DNA of 64,000 nucleotides from Sipunculus nudus (GCA_026874595.1 CM049322.1:55154386-55218385); one strand, 5' to 3'. Positions 25,267 through 38,127 are shown, counted from the stretch's first letter. Notes: generated by a model from the sequence alone, not told the origin. Program-made: numbers and translations.

Positions 25267-25268
<2 letters not shown>
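24910..25268. other. Anonymous sequence
   Basis: No gene recognised; a small palindrome 'taattagctaatta' lies at 25,191-25,204. Confidence 0.45.

Positions 25269-25269
<1 letters not shown>

Positions 25270-25360
<91 letters not shown>
25270..25360. repeat. Compound (TA)n-(GA)n microsatellite
   Basis: TA to about 25,300, then GA to 25,360 with one GGGA interruption, the same arrangement as at 2907-2976. Confidence 0.97.
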
Positions 25361-25365
<5 letters not shown>

Positions 25366-25688
25366 CAACCGATTTTCATATTCCCGAATTTCTTTAAGTC
25401 TTGTACCACTTAACAATTGCATTACAATGCAAAAAACAAAGAATTAAAAAAATATGATTTTATATTTATATGATTGTGTCATAAACACACCTCTCAGAAT
25501 GCTGAGTTGGTTATTTAGGAAGATGATTTATGAAATTGGCAAATTTGCGGAAATCTAGATGATGCTAGAAGCTTTTACCAGTGCCATTATGGGATTCACA
25601 TTATTTCTGTTAATTGAGAGATAAGTCAGAATTGTCACATCTATTCCGAATCTACCAGAAAATAAGCTATTTCAAGCAGTCACTCCTT
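25361..25688. other. AT-rich sequence, nothing recognised
   Basis: No feature supported. Confidence 0.5.
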
Positions 25689-25689
25689 A

Positions 25690-25863
25690 AAGGGGCTCTC
25701 GCACCTATCCATGTTTTCCTTCCGCACCTTTACCCGCTTCCGTCATCCCTCGTCCGTCAAATTCGAGTCAGTTAAAAATACATATATAGGGCATTCACAT
25801 CTATCCGCTTCTGCACCGTCTCACCGTCAGCACAAATCGGTCTGGGACCGATACACGATGGAA

Positions 25864-25932
<69 letters not shown>

Positions 25933-26101
25933 TACGTGAAAGATAATAGTGTATTGTATATGAAACGATGATAAGTGCGGGTGCGGACGGCAAAAATAAA
26001 ACGCGGGTAGGTGTGCATAGAGACGTCGGATGGCGGACGAGGGATGACGGAAGCGGGTGCGGAAGGAAGGAAAAAAAAAACGGATAGGTTTGAGCGAGGC
26101 T
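25690..26101. mobile_element. Inverted-repeat element with a TA-array core (MITE-like)
   Basis: The left arm ('cacctatccatgttttcctt', then 'cccgcttccgtcatccctcg') is the inverse of the right arm ('cgagggatgacggaagcggg', then 'cggataggtttgagcgaggc'), giving imperfect terminal inverted repeats of about 65 bp. The interior contains a (TA)n tract at 25,866-25,928. There is no coding capacity. No convincing target duplication was found, so the superfamily is open. Confidence 0.7.
25866..25928. repeat. (TA)n microsatellite inside an inverted-repeat element
   Basis: Pure TA of about 62 bp in the interior of the element at 25,690-26,101. Confidence 0.97.
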
Positions 26102-26109
26102 TTATTCGT

Positions 26110-28460
26110 AACTCATGAATAAAATCAATTTTGTAGACATTAAAGTTGTTGAGTATTGATCAGGCGGTTAACCATCAAAATTGTTACAGTCAGTTTCTAG
26201 TTTTACCTATGAACTTGAAAGAGTTTATTAGGTAACAAGAATTTTCTTATGTTTTTGGCAACAGTTAACGTTATTATGTTACCACATGCGTGGGGCACGA
26301 AACCGACAAGCTTAGCAGATGTTGATTTCATTTTGTTGTACATTTCTCTCTCGTGCGTACCCTAAATAGAGCACCAGATTGCAGAGCTATCCTTGATAGA
26401 AAAAAAACGTGTAATCCAGGTTGCATGATAAATAATTAGCAAACCATATGGGACATTACGTGTGTAAAACGCATACTAAATCAGGTAGCTTCGAGAAGAT
26501 TGGGAGGGTTCAGGTATTGAGTAAAATTATTTTCACTCAATGGACTTTATCTCCTAATAAAACACAAGAGCTACCTTTTTTGTATATGCATGAAACACTT
26601 GCTTCATCGAGTTTTAGTGATTTTAAGGGTTTTATGAAACACACATATGTCATTTTATTTAACATCCTTGAGAAATTCTTCCCTGTAACCTGAAAATGTA
26701 TTTTTATAAATTAAAATGTTCTTGTCGCTCATGATATGTTTTGAAATGTTCTCCCAGCAGAAAAAAAAATGAAGTATTACTCATATAATGTAAAAGAATC
26801 CGGTTTAAACGACACAAATTATTTAACTAATTAAGACAGTAAAACTCAGTTGATGATTTAAAAGGCTGATATATACCAGACTAGATGATAATCAAAATTA
26901 AGATTAGTACAAGTATACAAAAACTATCATATACATTCATTAGGATTACAACATGGTAGTATCTATCCTGCAGAATGTTGTAATAATAAAACAAACACAT
27001 GTTAATGTATACTTTTATTAAGAAATGCTATTATGTAATGTAAATAACGACTAAAACTGCATCCTTAATCAGCTTCTCAGTCCAACTTTTCAAAGTGTTT
27101 TTTAGAGATAATGACCATGTTTAAACACCTGGTGGTGTACCCATACTTACTGCATGCTACTCTGAAATCAAGGTTTTTGTATATATGCACGCAAAATGGC
27201 AGCCTCTTTGAGCGGCTCCGCGAAACTTGGAGAAATAAACCGGTCAGGATTGGATAAGGGCGCGGGGATGTAACACATAGGTACTCAGAGGATACCGTTC
27301 AGGGGAAATATATCAAAGTTAGAGGGGTATAACGCTTTTTTGGACCATGCCCGAATCAACAAATTGAAGTAGGTTTCAAAATAAATTTGCCGGATTATCA
27401 TCTGGCGGTCTACTCTTTTTGATAAAACCCCATAATGCACTTGATCACTAAAGATGTTTGCACAAATCACACCTGACAATGCATAGTTTCTAATTTACTT
27501 TAAAAGCTGCGATGCGAGATCGAGATTGACATTTTGCACAAAACATAATGTTACGATTATAATGACATGTCAGCACTTTGACTTTAAAGCGACTGAGATA
27601 TTAATGGATACCATTGTTTGGACTTTAGTTGATTAAGACGACTTTTAACCTGTTTCAGCCGAAATTCGATATAATAAGAGGCATTTTGAATTACTTAAGA
27701 AGTGTTTAAAAAGCAAAACCGAGTTTAGATTAGATTGGAAATATCTTTACTTTACATTATTATTTCTTGTAATATTATACCTTACCAATATTGTTTTATA
27801 ATTAATTATATTTAATCGACGGGACAGAGCGACTGTTGTATTTTAGCCTTTAGTCCAAGGCTTCTGTCGCATGTAATTTAATCCCGCGACTACTCACATG
27901 ACACCTGGCTATAGTATCAACTTGAATGGGGATATCAAATAAAAAAAAATAGATTTCGATTTATTATTTCGCCCCTACATAATGCTATCAAATATATTAA
28001 CAAGTAAAATGAAAGAAGACTTTTTATTTCATTTATAAAGAGAATGCTGATAAATTTTAGTGGAAGCACTAGAATTGCATGCAAAAACACAAGACAGCGA
28101 GAGGGTATTTCCGACCAAGCGCGCTGTTGTGTAAAATGTTTTTGGTCGCTTTCACAAAAGGCGTCCATTGACTTTCACTTTCAGTAGAGCTGGATTCTGT
28201 TTCATCATAGTCACGAGAAATGTTTTGATAAGAAAAACTCTACGATATATGTTGTCCTTGAGCTCAATGAGATCAGATTACCTGATCAACGTGTGGGTTG
28301 TATATTTTACAAAACCCAAACGACAGAATTGGTAAAAACGCGCGGAATTTGCGAGCACCAAGCGAAAAGCCGAACAAAATATATTGAGGAAGGATAATTG
28401 CCTCTGCCAAGGTGTGTGCGTGTTCTTCCCGTTAGGATGTGTTGGTGTGTGAGTGTGTGC
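26110..28460. other. Anonymous AT-rich sequence, 2.35 kb
   Basis: No supported gene or repeat; small open frames (for example 26,448-26,693 plus) lack recognisable features. Confidence 0.45.
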
Positions 28461-28464
28461 CTCT

Positions 28465-28715
28465 GTGTGTGTTTGTTCACAACATGACTCATGAAACCCT
28501 GAACGGAATCACAGGGCATCTTGGAAATTGATGAATGAAGAATCGATTAGATTTTGGTGTGGATCAGAAACATAATCCGGATCCATGAACGCCATTAAGG
28601 AATATTCACAAATGTATTGTCACTTACGCAAACCGAAGCTGGGAATATGGGCCGAATAAGTGAATGACTGCCAATTATAGGAATGCAGATTTCTGGTTGT
28701 ACTCCCTACAACCCT
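28465..28715 (+). repeat. Interspersed repeat family C, copy 2
   Basis: Aligns in order with 1-265 ('gaacggaatcac', 'aatccggatccatgaacg', 'ttaaggaatattcacaaatg', 'gaataagtgaat', 'cagatttctggtt') and, inverted, with 42,885-43,050. It retains 'attttggtgtggatc', which is degraded in copy 1. No ORF or terminal repeat. Confidence 0.6.
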
Positions 28716-28719
28716 GTTT

Positions 28720-29716
28720 TGTTTATATTAAAAACAAACCTCTTCCAATTAGGAATTGTTTAACGGCAGGAACTACTTGTCTCAACTGTCAATCTTTATA
28801 AATAGCATTTGTCACAATTCAAGAAAAAAGCCTTTTTGTTTACATTCATATTACCATGCTTAATAACCATTTATTATTCCTTTAAAATCTTACCGCAAAA
28901 AAATATGTTAATCAAATTTGTTTCGAGACAGTTTTTATCCATCATTTTTAATGGATACTTCTACCCAATCACTTCATTGATACCTACGCCACCGGTGTAT
29001 TAAGAAGTTCGAAATGCATTTGGTTACCCGCGATAACTAATCATACAAGTTGCACTCTAGTGCAATAAATGATTTAGTTTTCAGAATATGTTAAATATCG
29101 GCAAATCAGTTGTGTTGTGTGATACAAGTTCCAGGAGAATCAAACGTCTACACGTAAGAGAGATTATTCAGGAAAATGAAATGACGAAGAGAAGTGAACA
29201 GGACACAAGGTACCTTGTCCCCATTCCAACAACGAGGGGATATAATCCCCTGTCAATCCTGAAAGAAGGCCTGTGTTGTATATGGATCACCTGGGCACAG
29301 GGTCATTTGAATATTTTTTCCTTTAATTCGGATTTATTGGAACCGCGAACTAACAGTCACCACATTCATAACACCGATGGATTTTTCATAACATACAGTT
29401 AGATAATAAGCGATGTAAAGCTACACTGATGTGACAGGTAGAATGCCTCAGTGAAACATGGGGAAATTCACTGCAGTGCATTTTAAAAAATCCGTTGGCA
29501 ATTATCGCGGCTCCGTCGCACGCGGATAACTAAGATTCACAAGCCACAGATGAAAACTTTCATTGCAGTTATTTTCTGAACATATGCTAATATTTGCTCC
29601 AATGAAGTACTCAGGACTGCCTGTTGACATAACGCAAGATGTTATTGCACAAATTTATTGAAAGAAAGATAATAATATTACGAAAATTCCGATATATGTC
29701 CAAGAACTGTTGAACA
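28720..29716. other. Anonymous AT-rich sequence
   Basis: No supported gene; the 104-codon plus-strand frame at 29,088-29,402 shows no recognisable domain. Confidence 0.4.

Positions 29717-29718
<2 letters not shown>

Positions 29719-29762
<44 letters not shown>
29719..29762. repeat. (TA)n microsatellite
   Basis: Pure AT alternation of about 44 bp. Confidence 0.97.
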
Positions 29763-29764
<2 letters not shown>

Positions 29765-32234
29765 ACGATCACGAGATAATAGTCATGTAACATACTAAAT
29801 TGTTATACAGTTTGATGTCTTTCAATTATAGCTGTCCGATTGTATTGTATACATTGTTAATTTAAACACGTCACATTTGTTGCTGGAAATAGGAAAAACT
29901 CTCCCGAGGGAGACGATTGACATAGCATACTTCACTCTTTACAAGTAACAATACAAAGATTAAGCGCTATATACAGAGCCCAGTTAACAAGATATACCAC
30001 GATTATGCTGACTGAGGAACAAGACAAATTTGTATATATAAATATGGAGGGTAATAATTATTAATAAAACAACGTTTGTACGTACGTTCTTAAGCATTAG
30101 GTTTAGAGCAAACTTACCTAAAACGATACAATATCATGTCTACGTTTATAACCTCAATACATCCTGGACTGGTCTTGTATTCAAACAATCTTTTGTAAAG
30201 GTTTATATCCAAAAACCTTGTTTTCTTGGATAATTGTCTGTTTATTAATCTGTTATTCTCTGCGTAACTGATTACCAAGTTTTAACCATGGGCCCCAGCA
30301 GTTTTACAAGGCCAATTATGCCATCTGGATATACTCCTTTGAGTTTAAATTTATCGGGACAATGAAACCCTAAAAAGCACAAGATAATAGGGCTGGGTGT
30401 TTGTCTCCTATTCAGTATATTACCTATTTTACTATATTATTATGTTTATAATACTATTTTTATCACCAACAGTGACTCTCATTACGGATCTGATTCATAA
30501 CAGTTCTTCTTTAACTGATGTTTGTTTTTTTCTATTATGCTTTGTAATAATATAAAAGAAAAAAAAGAAAAGCAGCATTTTCTCAAAACAATCATTTAAA
30601 ATAATCATAACTTTTATTCAAATGATACGCTTTGTCGAACTGGAGACTTTCTTAATTTTTTTTCTTATAAACTTGGTTATGAGTCATGTGTTAACCAACC
30701 TCTTATTATTGAAAAAAAAAGTAAAATATCCAGATTTTCTATTCTTTTGATTTCCGTTCTGTAGTTTTGTTACGACACGCAGCACGTCTTGCGGATAGTA
30801 TCTGTAAAAGGTATCTATTTTGTTAGATTCATATATGAATCGAGCTTTACCACTAGATATGATACATGTGGGAACATTAACAATATCTTTGGTCGCAGAA
30901 ATCTCTACATACAAATATATAGGGTGTATGGAGGTGAGGCCAGACCGACCACCATTTTGTAATAAATTTGGGAAGAATGCAAGCTGCATTTCCTAAAAAG
31001 CCAATGTCATTATTACAAGTATCAAACGTTTTAGATATTATCCTACAATTACCTTCGGTTTGATATTACTAATGAGTAGAGGAAATATGAAGCAACGAAA
31101 CTATAAAAAGGCCTAAACTTACATTTATTTCTCTGAACTCCTTGTTTTAATCATTAAACAATTGACGGTTACATTTAAAATATAATTTTGGCACCATATT
31201 CCATGACCACTACATCTGTTCACATGAACACTGAGGAGGCAAGAAAAGGCTTTAATATTAGCAAAGTATTTTTAAGGGAGGGTCCCATATCTCCCTCCCC
31301 TGATCATGAGAGTGGTTCTGCCTCTGCCAGTATCACGTAAGCAAGGAGGGTGCAAAACGGTTAACACTGCTTGCTTGTGCTGGGCATTATTGTTTCTGTG
31401 AAGGTGATTTATTTTATGTTTTTATCAATAACAGATGGAAAGAACGGGCTAATTCTAAATCTTCTTAGCAAAACATATATTAAAAAAAAAACAGCCATAT
31501 GATCTGTTTTTTTCGAGCGGTCTCTTTATGTATGTGAGGAAGCTACGAAGATATGCGGATATGTGTTTATGTGAACATACAGCCATGTAATCGAAAACAA
31601 TAAAACACGTCGCATCATCCTTCCCAGGAGGCTGTTACCTGGAGCGTGTTAAGGGCTGAACGCTTTCCAGTAAACAGACCACCAGCAGGAGAAAGAGTGC
31701 TGGGAAAAGGGTGATTCAAAACATATGATCGGCTGGGAGCAAGGAATCTGCTGTGATGGCAGATAAACTTCCCAGGTAGCCTCCTTTACACACAGGTGCC
31801 CTACTCGGTAGGATAAAAAAAGGCAAAGAAAAAGCATTATATATTGTGCTGAAGTTAATGTCAGTACAACATGATATACGTACAGGGTAGCGATAAGACT
31901 GGTCCTAAAATATAAACATATAAAACACGTTATCTTACAGACGGAATGTATCAGGGTTTGTCAAACATTTCATCTTAAGCAGGTTAATTCTCCCCTTGAA
32001 TGAACCCAGTTCCATGTTGCTGTGATGATAAAAAAAATATACACTTCAAGGGAGTACAAACATATTTGATATCCAGCTATAGTTAGATGCCACTAGAATG
32101 GCCGGGATACATTGTTCATTTCAGCAAAATTTAGAAACCATTGCCCAGTAAAATGTATGACTATGCTTTGACGACTCTTATGATGTAAGGTGAAATTAAT
32201 ATCCAAAAAGAAATACAAGCTGAAAGGATACTTG

Positions 32235-32236
<2 letters not shown>
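29763..32236. other. Anonymous AT-rich sequence, 2.5 kb
   Basis: No supported gene. The 101-codon minus-strand frame at 30,684-30,989 has no features I recognise. Confidence 0.4.
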
Positions 32237-32238
<2 letters not shown>

Positions 32239-32290
<52 letters not shown>

Positions 32291-32302
32291 TGTGTGTGTG
32301 TG
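32239..32302. repeat. (TA)n microsatellite with a short GT tail
   Basis: TA to about 32,284, then ACATATATG and a short GT run. Confidence 0.95.
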
Positions 32303-32819
32303 AAAAAATATATAAAGACTAGACAGATACCACCGATAAGAGCACTTGAAAAGGTTTTTATGTAAAATTGCGTATTTAGCGAAGAGGATATAGAATAGAT
32401 CAATCTCTATACATATATACAAATAAACATACATATTGCGCATTTAAAGATATGTGGTTATAAAATCTTTAGGTTTTAGAGTTCCATTATAACTACCTAT
32501 GTGGATCTATAATAAATTTTACCCGATATATAGAATCGATATTGTAACAGGTGCTCTTTTTATTGTGTGACACGAGCGGAACTCGTGTGGTGACACCCTC
32601 GCCGGGCCGTTTGTTACATTCTATGTTAAATCGGTACTGGCTGAACTCTCATTATCATGCCGGCCTTGGGTTTCTCACCTGGTCGTGAGTCACGTGATGA
32701 GCCTGGTGTGTAGAGATACACAGCGCTGTTTTTCTGGAGAATTCCTGAAACGCGTGTTTACTGTACATGTCTTATAAACTGTTCGGGAAGTGGAAAATTC
32801 TCGGCTGGAGGTGTGAAGG

Positions 32820-32827
32820 TATATAAA
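32820..32827 (+). promoter_or_regulatory. TATA box of the solo LTR
   Basis: 'tatataaa' lies about 280 bp into the LTR; transcription would start about 30 bp downstream, defining the U3/R boundary. Confidence 0.55.
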
Positions 32828-33187
32828 GGAGCTGTGTTTTTTAGAACCAGGGCAGAGAGCAGAGAAGATTCCAGCGGACGCAGAAGCGTGTGTCAGATTC
32901 TAGGACCTTATCCAACGAATGAGGCAATTATACATTTTCAAAGACTTTCTCCTGGATTTTATGCATTTGGACTTCAGTTTACTTTCTGGATGTTGCCAGA
33001 ACTTTCCAATTGACTGTCATTCTCCGGGAGTTTACATTTAAAGGACTTATCGTTGTGATGGTGTTGGTATCCAGGTACTGTGCACATACATTATTTCCTC
33101 TGTGATTGTATTGACTTGTTGCTATACCGCTGTTTTACTGTATAATTGTATTGATTTAGTTCGTTGTAATGTTAGGGTTGTTTTAAG

Positions 33188-33193
33188 AATAAA
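33188..33193 (+). terminator. Poly(A) signal of the solo LTR
   Basis: 'aataaa' lies 71 bp before the LTR end, the usual place for the signal that ends R. Confidence 0.5.
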
Positions 33194-33269
33194 TTCTAGT
33201 TATTTGTTAACAAAATTTGTGTTCATCACTCATACGTGATCTGTTTATATTAGGTACCGTAACAATATT

Positions 33270-33728
33270 GATTCATTTATATGTTAACATATACTTTATG
33301 GAATAGAGTCACATGTGTATATTTAAAGAAGGCTGGAGAAAAGCCCGAGAAAGTATTGTAGTATAAGATCGCGTTTGACGGTAACAGGTTTTGACGGTAA
33401 CGGTTTGTGTACTTGATCCCGTTGTTTGATAACTGTTCGCTCACAAACACGGATAAAGGTACAGTTATGTTTATTTATTATTCATAAAAAGAACAGAAAG
33501 AAGAGGATGTACAGGTGGACCCCGGCAGGATCAGGTAGAGAGGTACCTACCTGTGTTTTCTCTACCATTTGATCTCCGCCTGACGCTAGGTGCCGCCGCC
33601 AGTCTGCCCTATTTATTTTCTTTAGACCTAGGCGCTTACATCAAAGTGTAATTAACCACAATATGTCGATCCCAGGAAGTAAGCGACTCCAGATGGTTAT
33701 AGTGGCTGCCACCAACAGCCGGTGATAC
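33270..33728. other. Anonymous sequence
   Basis: Contains a short direct repeat 'gacggtaac' (about 33,377 and 33,394). No gene recognised. Confidence 0.45.
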
Positions 33729-33730
33729 AG

Positions 33731-33744
33731 AGAAAGCAGCGGTA

Positions 33745-33814
<70 letters not shown>

Positions 33815-33838
33815 CACGCATAAGTTATGCTGCTTTCT
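33731..33838. repeat. Inverted repeat flanking a (TA)n tract
   Basis: 'agaaagcagc' at 33,731-33,740 is inverted at 33,829-33,838, and the flanking aaact/agtt extends it. The centre is a TA tract (about 33,748-33,813). The whole could fold into one long hairpin. Confidence 0.7.
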
Positions 33839-34048
33839 GCATGGAAAGCCCCTTGAATCTTGAGAACGTAATATTTTCGTAAATTATATAAAACAGACTC
33901 GTGGCCATCACAAAATGAATATCAAATACAAATGCACATACTGAAGAGATAATTCTTTCTAAATATCTCTGTCTGTCTGTCTGTCTTACTGTCTCTCTCT
34001 CATACTTATATTCTTCATCTCGACCACAGATAAACATGGCTATACCAT

Positions 34049-34051
<3 letters not shown>

Positions 34052-34082
<31 letters not shown>
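34052..34082. repeat. (TA)n microsatellite
   Basis: TA of about 31 bp continuing into TAAATATATT. Confidence 0.95.
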
Positions 34083-34086
<4 letters not shown>

Positions 34087-34317
34087 TATTATACCATTTA
34101 AATGACAGGCTTTGAACATTACTCACTGCGGTAGTAACACTATAACAGCTTGAGCAAGTTACCCACAGATCGTGTCCTGGCCCGCCCAGCTGTCTAAGCT
34201 AAGGTTACGCAGTTCTAGGCATCCGTGATGCTGGATGCACTGGCACTGCCTAATGACGTACCAGCCGTACCTAACTTCCCAGCATAAACTCTAACTCTCT
34301 CTCTCTCTTTCACTCGC

Positions 34318-34319
<2 letters not shown>

Positions 34320-34374
<55 letters not shown>
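34320..34374. repeat. (TA)n microsatellite
   Basis: Pure TA of about 55 bp, shortly after a TC run at about 34,292-34,306. Confidence 0.97.
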
Positions 34375-34377
<3 letters not shown>

Positions 34378-35060
34378 GTGTACGCTGCATGGAACTATGG
34401 TCCAACTGCTGATCATCTTGACTCCTACAAGAACTTTATAAAGCTTTACCTTTCATTAGAAATTCTCCTTATTTCTTTCTATGCTGACTTGCGCCCGTTG
34501 CTTCGAGCAAGGAAGGCCATAAAATAACTCACGGAAAACCCTTACTTTGTCCATCCCGAGCTTCCCGTCACATCAATACAACATGCTTTTTATATACGTG
34601 TATTACACAATAATCCACTACTTTATATAAATAATACATCAAACTGTGTGCGTACCTTGGCAGGGAAACTCTAATGGATCGGATGGTCTTTTTAGAATGA
34701 TTTCCATTGTAGTTAAAGGTAAACTATCTGAAACAATTTCACGCCCACCTGTAAATTCAAGATTGTTTTATAGATCGACGTAATGTGCCTGAGCCATAGG
34801 TGAATATTGTCTGAATTATTCTAAAGGTACACTGATGACAGTAATCAAAGAAATATATTATTAGTTTATTAATCAAATAACGGTTATCTACAGTTAATGA
34901 TGGATATTTATACAATTTGTTTTGGCACCTATCACCGTAATACCGTATCTTTATAAAGATATATGCCCCGAAGTCTAATAAAAAATTTTTATTTAATGTT
35001 TTTTTGGATACTTTCACTCATATCTTGTACAGGCGTTAGGATTTCCCATGCAATACTGAA
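34375..35060. other. Anonymous AT-rich sequence
   Basis: No gene or repeat recognised. Confidence 0.5.
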
Positions 35061-35061
35061 T

Positions 35062-35516
35062 CAGGGCTCGAAACTGACAAAATGGTCCGCCGGATAATGG
35101 AGCCAAACAATTTACGCAGCCCTAAGTATTTTACTTTATAATAGAATACTTATTGAATTCCCTTGGTTTCTCTTATTATAGTTGTGACAATATTATGTAT
35201 TATGTGCGCTTGAACATATTGCAATATATAATATAACTAAAATTGAAAATTCATCCGCCTGTTTTTTTAGCACAAAAACACACAAATTAATGAATTTGAA
35301 ATAGGCAGTCTCGTATTTGCCAAAGTTGACAAAGTTGACAAAGTTTTAGATTAGCAGCTGACAAATACATGATATGGTAACTAGGTCGCTTACATGGATA
35401 CTGAATGCAGATTATTCGAGCATTTATTTTTGCTCAGCGAACAAAATGTTTGCCCAATTCCCGCGGAGATGCGGCTTTCACTTGTCAAGTGGAGCCGACA
35501 TTAATGTCGAGCCCTG
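35062..35516. mobile_element. hAT-like MITE, 455 bp
   Basis: The left end 'cagggctcgaaactgac' is matched, inverted, by the right end 'attaatgtcgagccctg', giving terminal repeats CAGGGCTCGA(A/C)A. CAGGG-type ends are characteristic of many hAT elements. No clear 8-bp target duplication remains and there is no transposase. The 110-codon frame at 35,374-35,706 overlaps the right end and is not supported. Confidence 0.5.
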
Positions 35517-35519
35517 TCC

Positions 35520-35867
35520 ATCCAGAATTTTCCTATTCCCACTATCGATATACCTGATGCGTCACGGTGTTACGTCATTTCCAGTTGTGTTATATGTTCC
35601 TCCTGACATCTGTTTTATCCACCTCCCTTCATGTATTTTACATCACTGTCAGCCGAATATTTTCCAGATGTTTCTTGTGTTTCTATGTGTTTGTGGTTTC
35701 TCATAAAGTTGTACGCATTATGGGTGCATCTACCTACCTTGTTACAAGATCAATGCACAGAAGTTCTGATAAAAAAAAAAAAAAAAAAACCGTGAAATTA
35801 CACACAACAATTCCAAAGATCGGCAGATATGTCAATACAAAAAACGTATTTTACCTATCTACACAAA

Positions 35868-35870
<3 letters not shown>
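35520..35870. other. Anonymous sequence
   Basis: Contains a run of 19 A at about 35,771-35,789; no gene recognised. Confidence 0.45.
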
Positions 35871-35871
<1 letters not shown>

Positions 35872-35918
<47 letters not shown>

Positions 35919-35919
35919 A
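35872..35919. repeat. (TA)n-(GT)n microsatellite
   Basis: TA to about 35,904, then GT to 35,919. Confidence 0.95.
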
Positions 35920-37722
35920 TTAAATAAATTAATATCTGAAGATAACAGACGGGCGGGTAAAACTCATGCTGATGAAATACTTTAACAAAGCAGGCTCAAA
36001 CGACCGGACCTGCAAAACTGCTATAGTTATTATCAAATGGGTAATTGTAATTCATTTTTGTGTGAATGGACGTCACTGCGGGCGAACGTCTTCAGTTGCT
36101 CACGCTGACGGCCGGTCCAGTGAATTGGTTAAAAACTGATAATTGTGTATAAATAAGTTAAATAGCCGTTGAAAGACCTGGCGATCCTCTCTTTGGTACA
36201 TCAGTACGTTATGCTTTAGATAAAGGATGGTGATTACTAAACGATGCATGCCTTTTTTTTGCAGTAAAAAACACCTTAGGTTTAGTTACACGGTTACTTG
36301 TGGAGCTAATAATAAACGCTTCGCTGTCCATTTTGCTAGACGGTGTGCCTGCGGCCGTGTACTGGTAAGACCAGTCATAATCACCCACATTAACTGGTCA
36401 TAATGCAATTTAGAAAATGTGGGACTGCCCAAAAGTGTCCATTATATAGAGTTGAACACTTTATATATGTGCCTGCAAAGAGGGATTTGACTTGTCATTT
36501 TCTCTCATTCTCCTGGCAAATACTTCCGGTACAGCTAATTAATTGTTTAAATATAAATCTACAGCATGTCGATATTGACTATGCAGGTCTACTGAACTAT
36601 CAACTTATTAATCATATATAATGTATGTTTTCATCCCCCTTTAGACCTCATTTTATATGCAATTTTCTAGCGAATATCACCGCCCGGAATGATGGTGAAA
36701 ATTCGTGCCGGAAGCAGTAGGGTGTATTTTATCGTTGGAAGTTTACTACTTCGATCCCAACATAACATTCAGCAGCATAATCATATAATCTTAACATCTG
36801 ATAACCATTCCTATGTCCTAATTGAAGTTTTGTTGTTTCTCTATAGCATTGACATCATGAAATCCAGAATAACATTCTTAACTTTCCTCGCCTTTCTGAT
36901 GGATTTAGCCATAATTGCCTTAATTTCTACTAAAATAAAGTTTCTTTCAAACTTTTCGGGTCCCATTAGCATGCATGTATAAAGCATTGAATAATTCGGT
37001 CTAAATTAGGATTGTTATTGAGCATTATAGAAAAAAACTAAATGTTGACTTCTGACATAAGGGTTGCCTTTGGGTAGTGGAGACCGGCATAACGGAAAAG
37101 AGTGGGTCACGTGACCCTCCAATCCCCACTGATCACCGGCGTCTGTGGCCAATACGTGGCTTTCTACTAGAGCGGTACGGCAATTATAGTCTGAGAACAG
37201 TACTGTAGTTACGACTCTTGTTATGCCGTCTGCGTGTTAAGCCAATAGTCCACCGAGGGCAGCCCTCGTTATACCGCGATTTGATAGCTCTTACGTCGTA
37301 ATGCGATACAGCAGCTGTTACTTAGAGTTCTTGTCATAGGGCTTTATGGGATAAACTGACAGGGCAACTAACTAGGGACAGGGCAGGCTGAAGGGATTGA
37401 TGGTGTAATGATGATGATCCACAGGCCTGTAGTAACAAGATTTGTGTCTGGAAAAGACGGATATGCATGTCTACACATGTGTTTAAATATGTTTAGATCA
37501 ATTCTTTTTCCATTTATTTTCATTTAGGTGAGAATATAAAAATAAAAACAATTACTTTATGATGTAAACAAACCATTATGAGAAGTTTAAAACTAAGTTT
37601 TAATGCTTTTTGAAAATATCATCATCTCGAAAGTATCTTAAACGATTCATCATGTGTCTTTTCATGGGAGGGAGTGTTTGACAAGTTTCACACTCATGCA
37701 TTAAGGGCAATTAATCTCACTG
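35920..37722. other. Anonymous sequence
   Basis: No supported gene; the 97-codon frame at 36,689-36,982 is hydrophobic but has no recognisable family and no flanking splice signals I can fix. Confidence 0.4.
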
Positions 37723-37724
37723 TG

Positions 37725-37728
37725 TATA

Positions 37729-37778
<50 letters not shown>
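37725..37778. repeat. (TA)n microsatellite
   Basis: TA with one TG interruption, about 54 bp. Confidence 0.97.
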
Positions 37779-37783
<5 letters not shown>

Positions 37784-38083
37784 CTGAAGAAAAACAACAC
37801 TGACACTGTAAATTCCCGATATTTTTACAGATAATTTGGTATACTGTTTTTTATGTCAAAGTGATGTTTTCTGTTAGGAGTTTATATTGTTTTATTTTAT
37901 TGTAGAGAGACAGACACAGAGAAACATATTGTATATTACCTTATATTGTATATTTGTACCACAGAAAAAGGCAGAACACTTTAGCCGCAAGGATTGATAA
38001 AGCCTATAGATCAACATCGGGAAATATAATTTAAATCTCACCCGTGTGGCTACATTTACATATAGGAGAGAGAGACAAACAGA

Positions 38084-38086
38084 CAT

Positions 38087-38126
<40 letters not shown>
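38084..38126. repeat. (GA)n microsatellite
   Basis: Pure GA of about 43 bp. The Ser/Leu-rich minus-strand frame at 37,892-38,263 translates it and is not a gene. Confidence 0.95.

Positions 38127-38127
<1 letters not shown>

Larger units (their letters stand above)
32543..33264 (+). mobile_element. Solo LTR, 722 bp (Gypsy-like retrotransposon)
   Basis: The block starts tgtaacagg and ends ccgtaaca, and is flanked by a direct atat on each side (32,539-32,542 and 33,265-33,268), consistent with a short target duplication. It contains a TATA box (32,820-32,827) in its first half and an AATAAA signal (33,188-33,193) near its end, the U3-R-U5 order expected on the plus strand. A short inverted pair cacgag/ctcgtg lies near its start. 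No primer-binding site, polypurine tract or coding region adjoins it, so it is probably a solo LTR left by recombination. The superfamily is inferred from the TGTAAC/GTAACA ends. Confidence 0.65.
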
